A DNA stretch of 22,487 bases from UBA10518 sp022837185. Its GTDB lineage: Bacteria > Desulfobacterota > Desulfobulbia > Desulfobulbales > Desulfobulbaceae. The stretch lies in assembly GCA_034007705.1 (NCBI GenBank), contig JAVEQK010000038.1, forward strand, positions 1 through 22,487, read 5' to 3'. Made by a program: the position numbers and the translations under genes. The notes under the pieces were generated by a model. The model did no database searches, was not told the origin of the DNA, and saw only the letters and a list, made by a program, of their open reading frames with translations. Of the stretch, positions 22,134 to 22,487 are shown one piece after another; position 1 is the first letter of the stretch; each line of letters begins with the position of its first letter.

Positions 22134-22487
22134 TTGCACGATTCACAATATACTCAATTTTTATTCTACCTTATTCTGATTTAAATTTGCTGAGGATTGG
22201 TGGTAACCAGATAGCAGTTTGCGTTTGTTGAGAAGATGGATGGAACCTCGATAATAGTTTTGAAGACCAGGTAAGTTCACTACCTTTTTGTGTGAAGATA
22301 ATTTTTAAATCATAAACCATTTTTTTAAAAAATGAAAAATATTGCACCTATAGGGAATTGATATTTTTGTTGCCCTGAATCGGAGGTTATTGCGCAGCGC
22401 CTTTCAGTCAGCCGGAATTTTGATTTTTGCTGCGGGTCAAGTATCCATCGTAAACAAGTGAAATTGAGAATTTGACACCGGGAATAA
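22134..22487. other. AT-rich region upstream of the EPS operon
   Basis: No gene is supported in these 354 bases. This is the likely promoter region of the minus-strand EPS operon. It is much more AT-rich than the coding DNA, with several A/T runs (22300-22350). No -35/-10 pair with good spacing, no sigma-54 element and none of the repeat modules were found. A short open frame reading in from the right edge on the minus strand (22325-22486) is too short to support. Confidence 0.5.

Noticed and set aside
22325..22486. Open frame entering from the right edge on the minus strand (about 53 codons)
   Set aside because: AT-rich, no recognisable motif, and too short to separate from chance.

Overview
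The window looks like a high-GC Gram-negative chromosome, most likely a Desulfobacterota (deltaproteobacterium-type) member. The reasons are an NtrB/ZraS-type sensor kinase with a -24/-12 (sigma-54) promoter beside it, outer-membrane polysaccharide export genes, an EPS gene set of the kind seen in exosortase-type clusters, and many GC-rich intergenic repeats. This placement is inferred from gene content only; no rRNA or tRNA gene was seen.

Layout. 1-109 is the C-terminus of a GalU-like UDP-glucose pyrophosphorylase. 438-2954 is the replication-restart helicase PriA. 2955-5511 holds a divergent pair: a tiny predicted secreted protein on the minus strand, with its own sigma-54-like promoter and terminator, and a membrane sensor histidine kinase on the plus strand. 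Two near-identical palindromes 31 bp apart lie between them. 5508-5708 is a small conserved-looking cytoplasmic protein. 6241-7278 is an exported thioredoxin-fold/TPR protein without a CXXC motif. 7568-8016 is a decayed MNT/HEPN toxin-antitoxin pair (poly-A frameshift in one partner, truncation at a repeat in the other). 8440-10736 is a two-gene polysaccharide export operon (Wza-like protein plus outer-membrane beta-barrel). 10974-12572 carries an intact MNT/HEPN pair and an AbrB/PIN (VapBC-type) pair. 12929-13513 is a lower-GC GNAT-like gene. 13926-22133 is a seven-gene minus-strand operon: polysaccharide deacetylase, GT4 and GT2 glycosyltransferases, AsnB-type amidotransferase, acyl carrier protein, AMP-forming acyl ligase and a PP-loop amidotransferase-like enzyme.

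How it fits together. GalU supplies UDP-glucose. The minus-strand operon probably assembles and decorates an exopolysaccharide or glycan. The ACP/ligase/amidotransferase/PP-loop set looks like a carrier-protein route that makes an acyl, amide or amidino substituent. The Wza-like protein and beta-barrel would export the polymer. Toxin-antitoxin modules and a family of composite intergenic repeats lie between the export and biosynthesis halves.

The non-coding layer is striking. Six intergenic regions are mosaics of the same few modules: heptamer arrays of TTGGCAG/TCGGCAG, a long GTAGGTTGGGG palindrome, and GC-rich CCCTCATCCGCC and CCCTCTCC hairpins. None occurs inside the 13.9-22.1 kb operon. 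The strongest candidates for something undescribed are the sigma-54/palindrome/small-secreted-protein/kinase unit at 2.96-5.5 kb, and the ACP-ligase-AsnB-PP-loop module at 13.9-18.8 kb.
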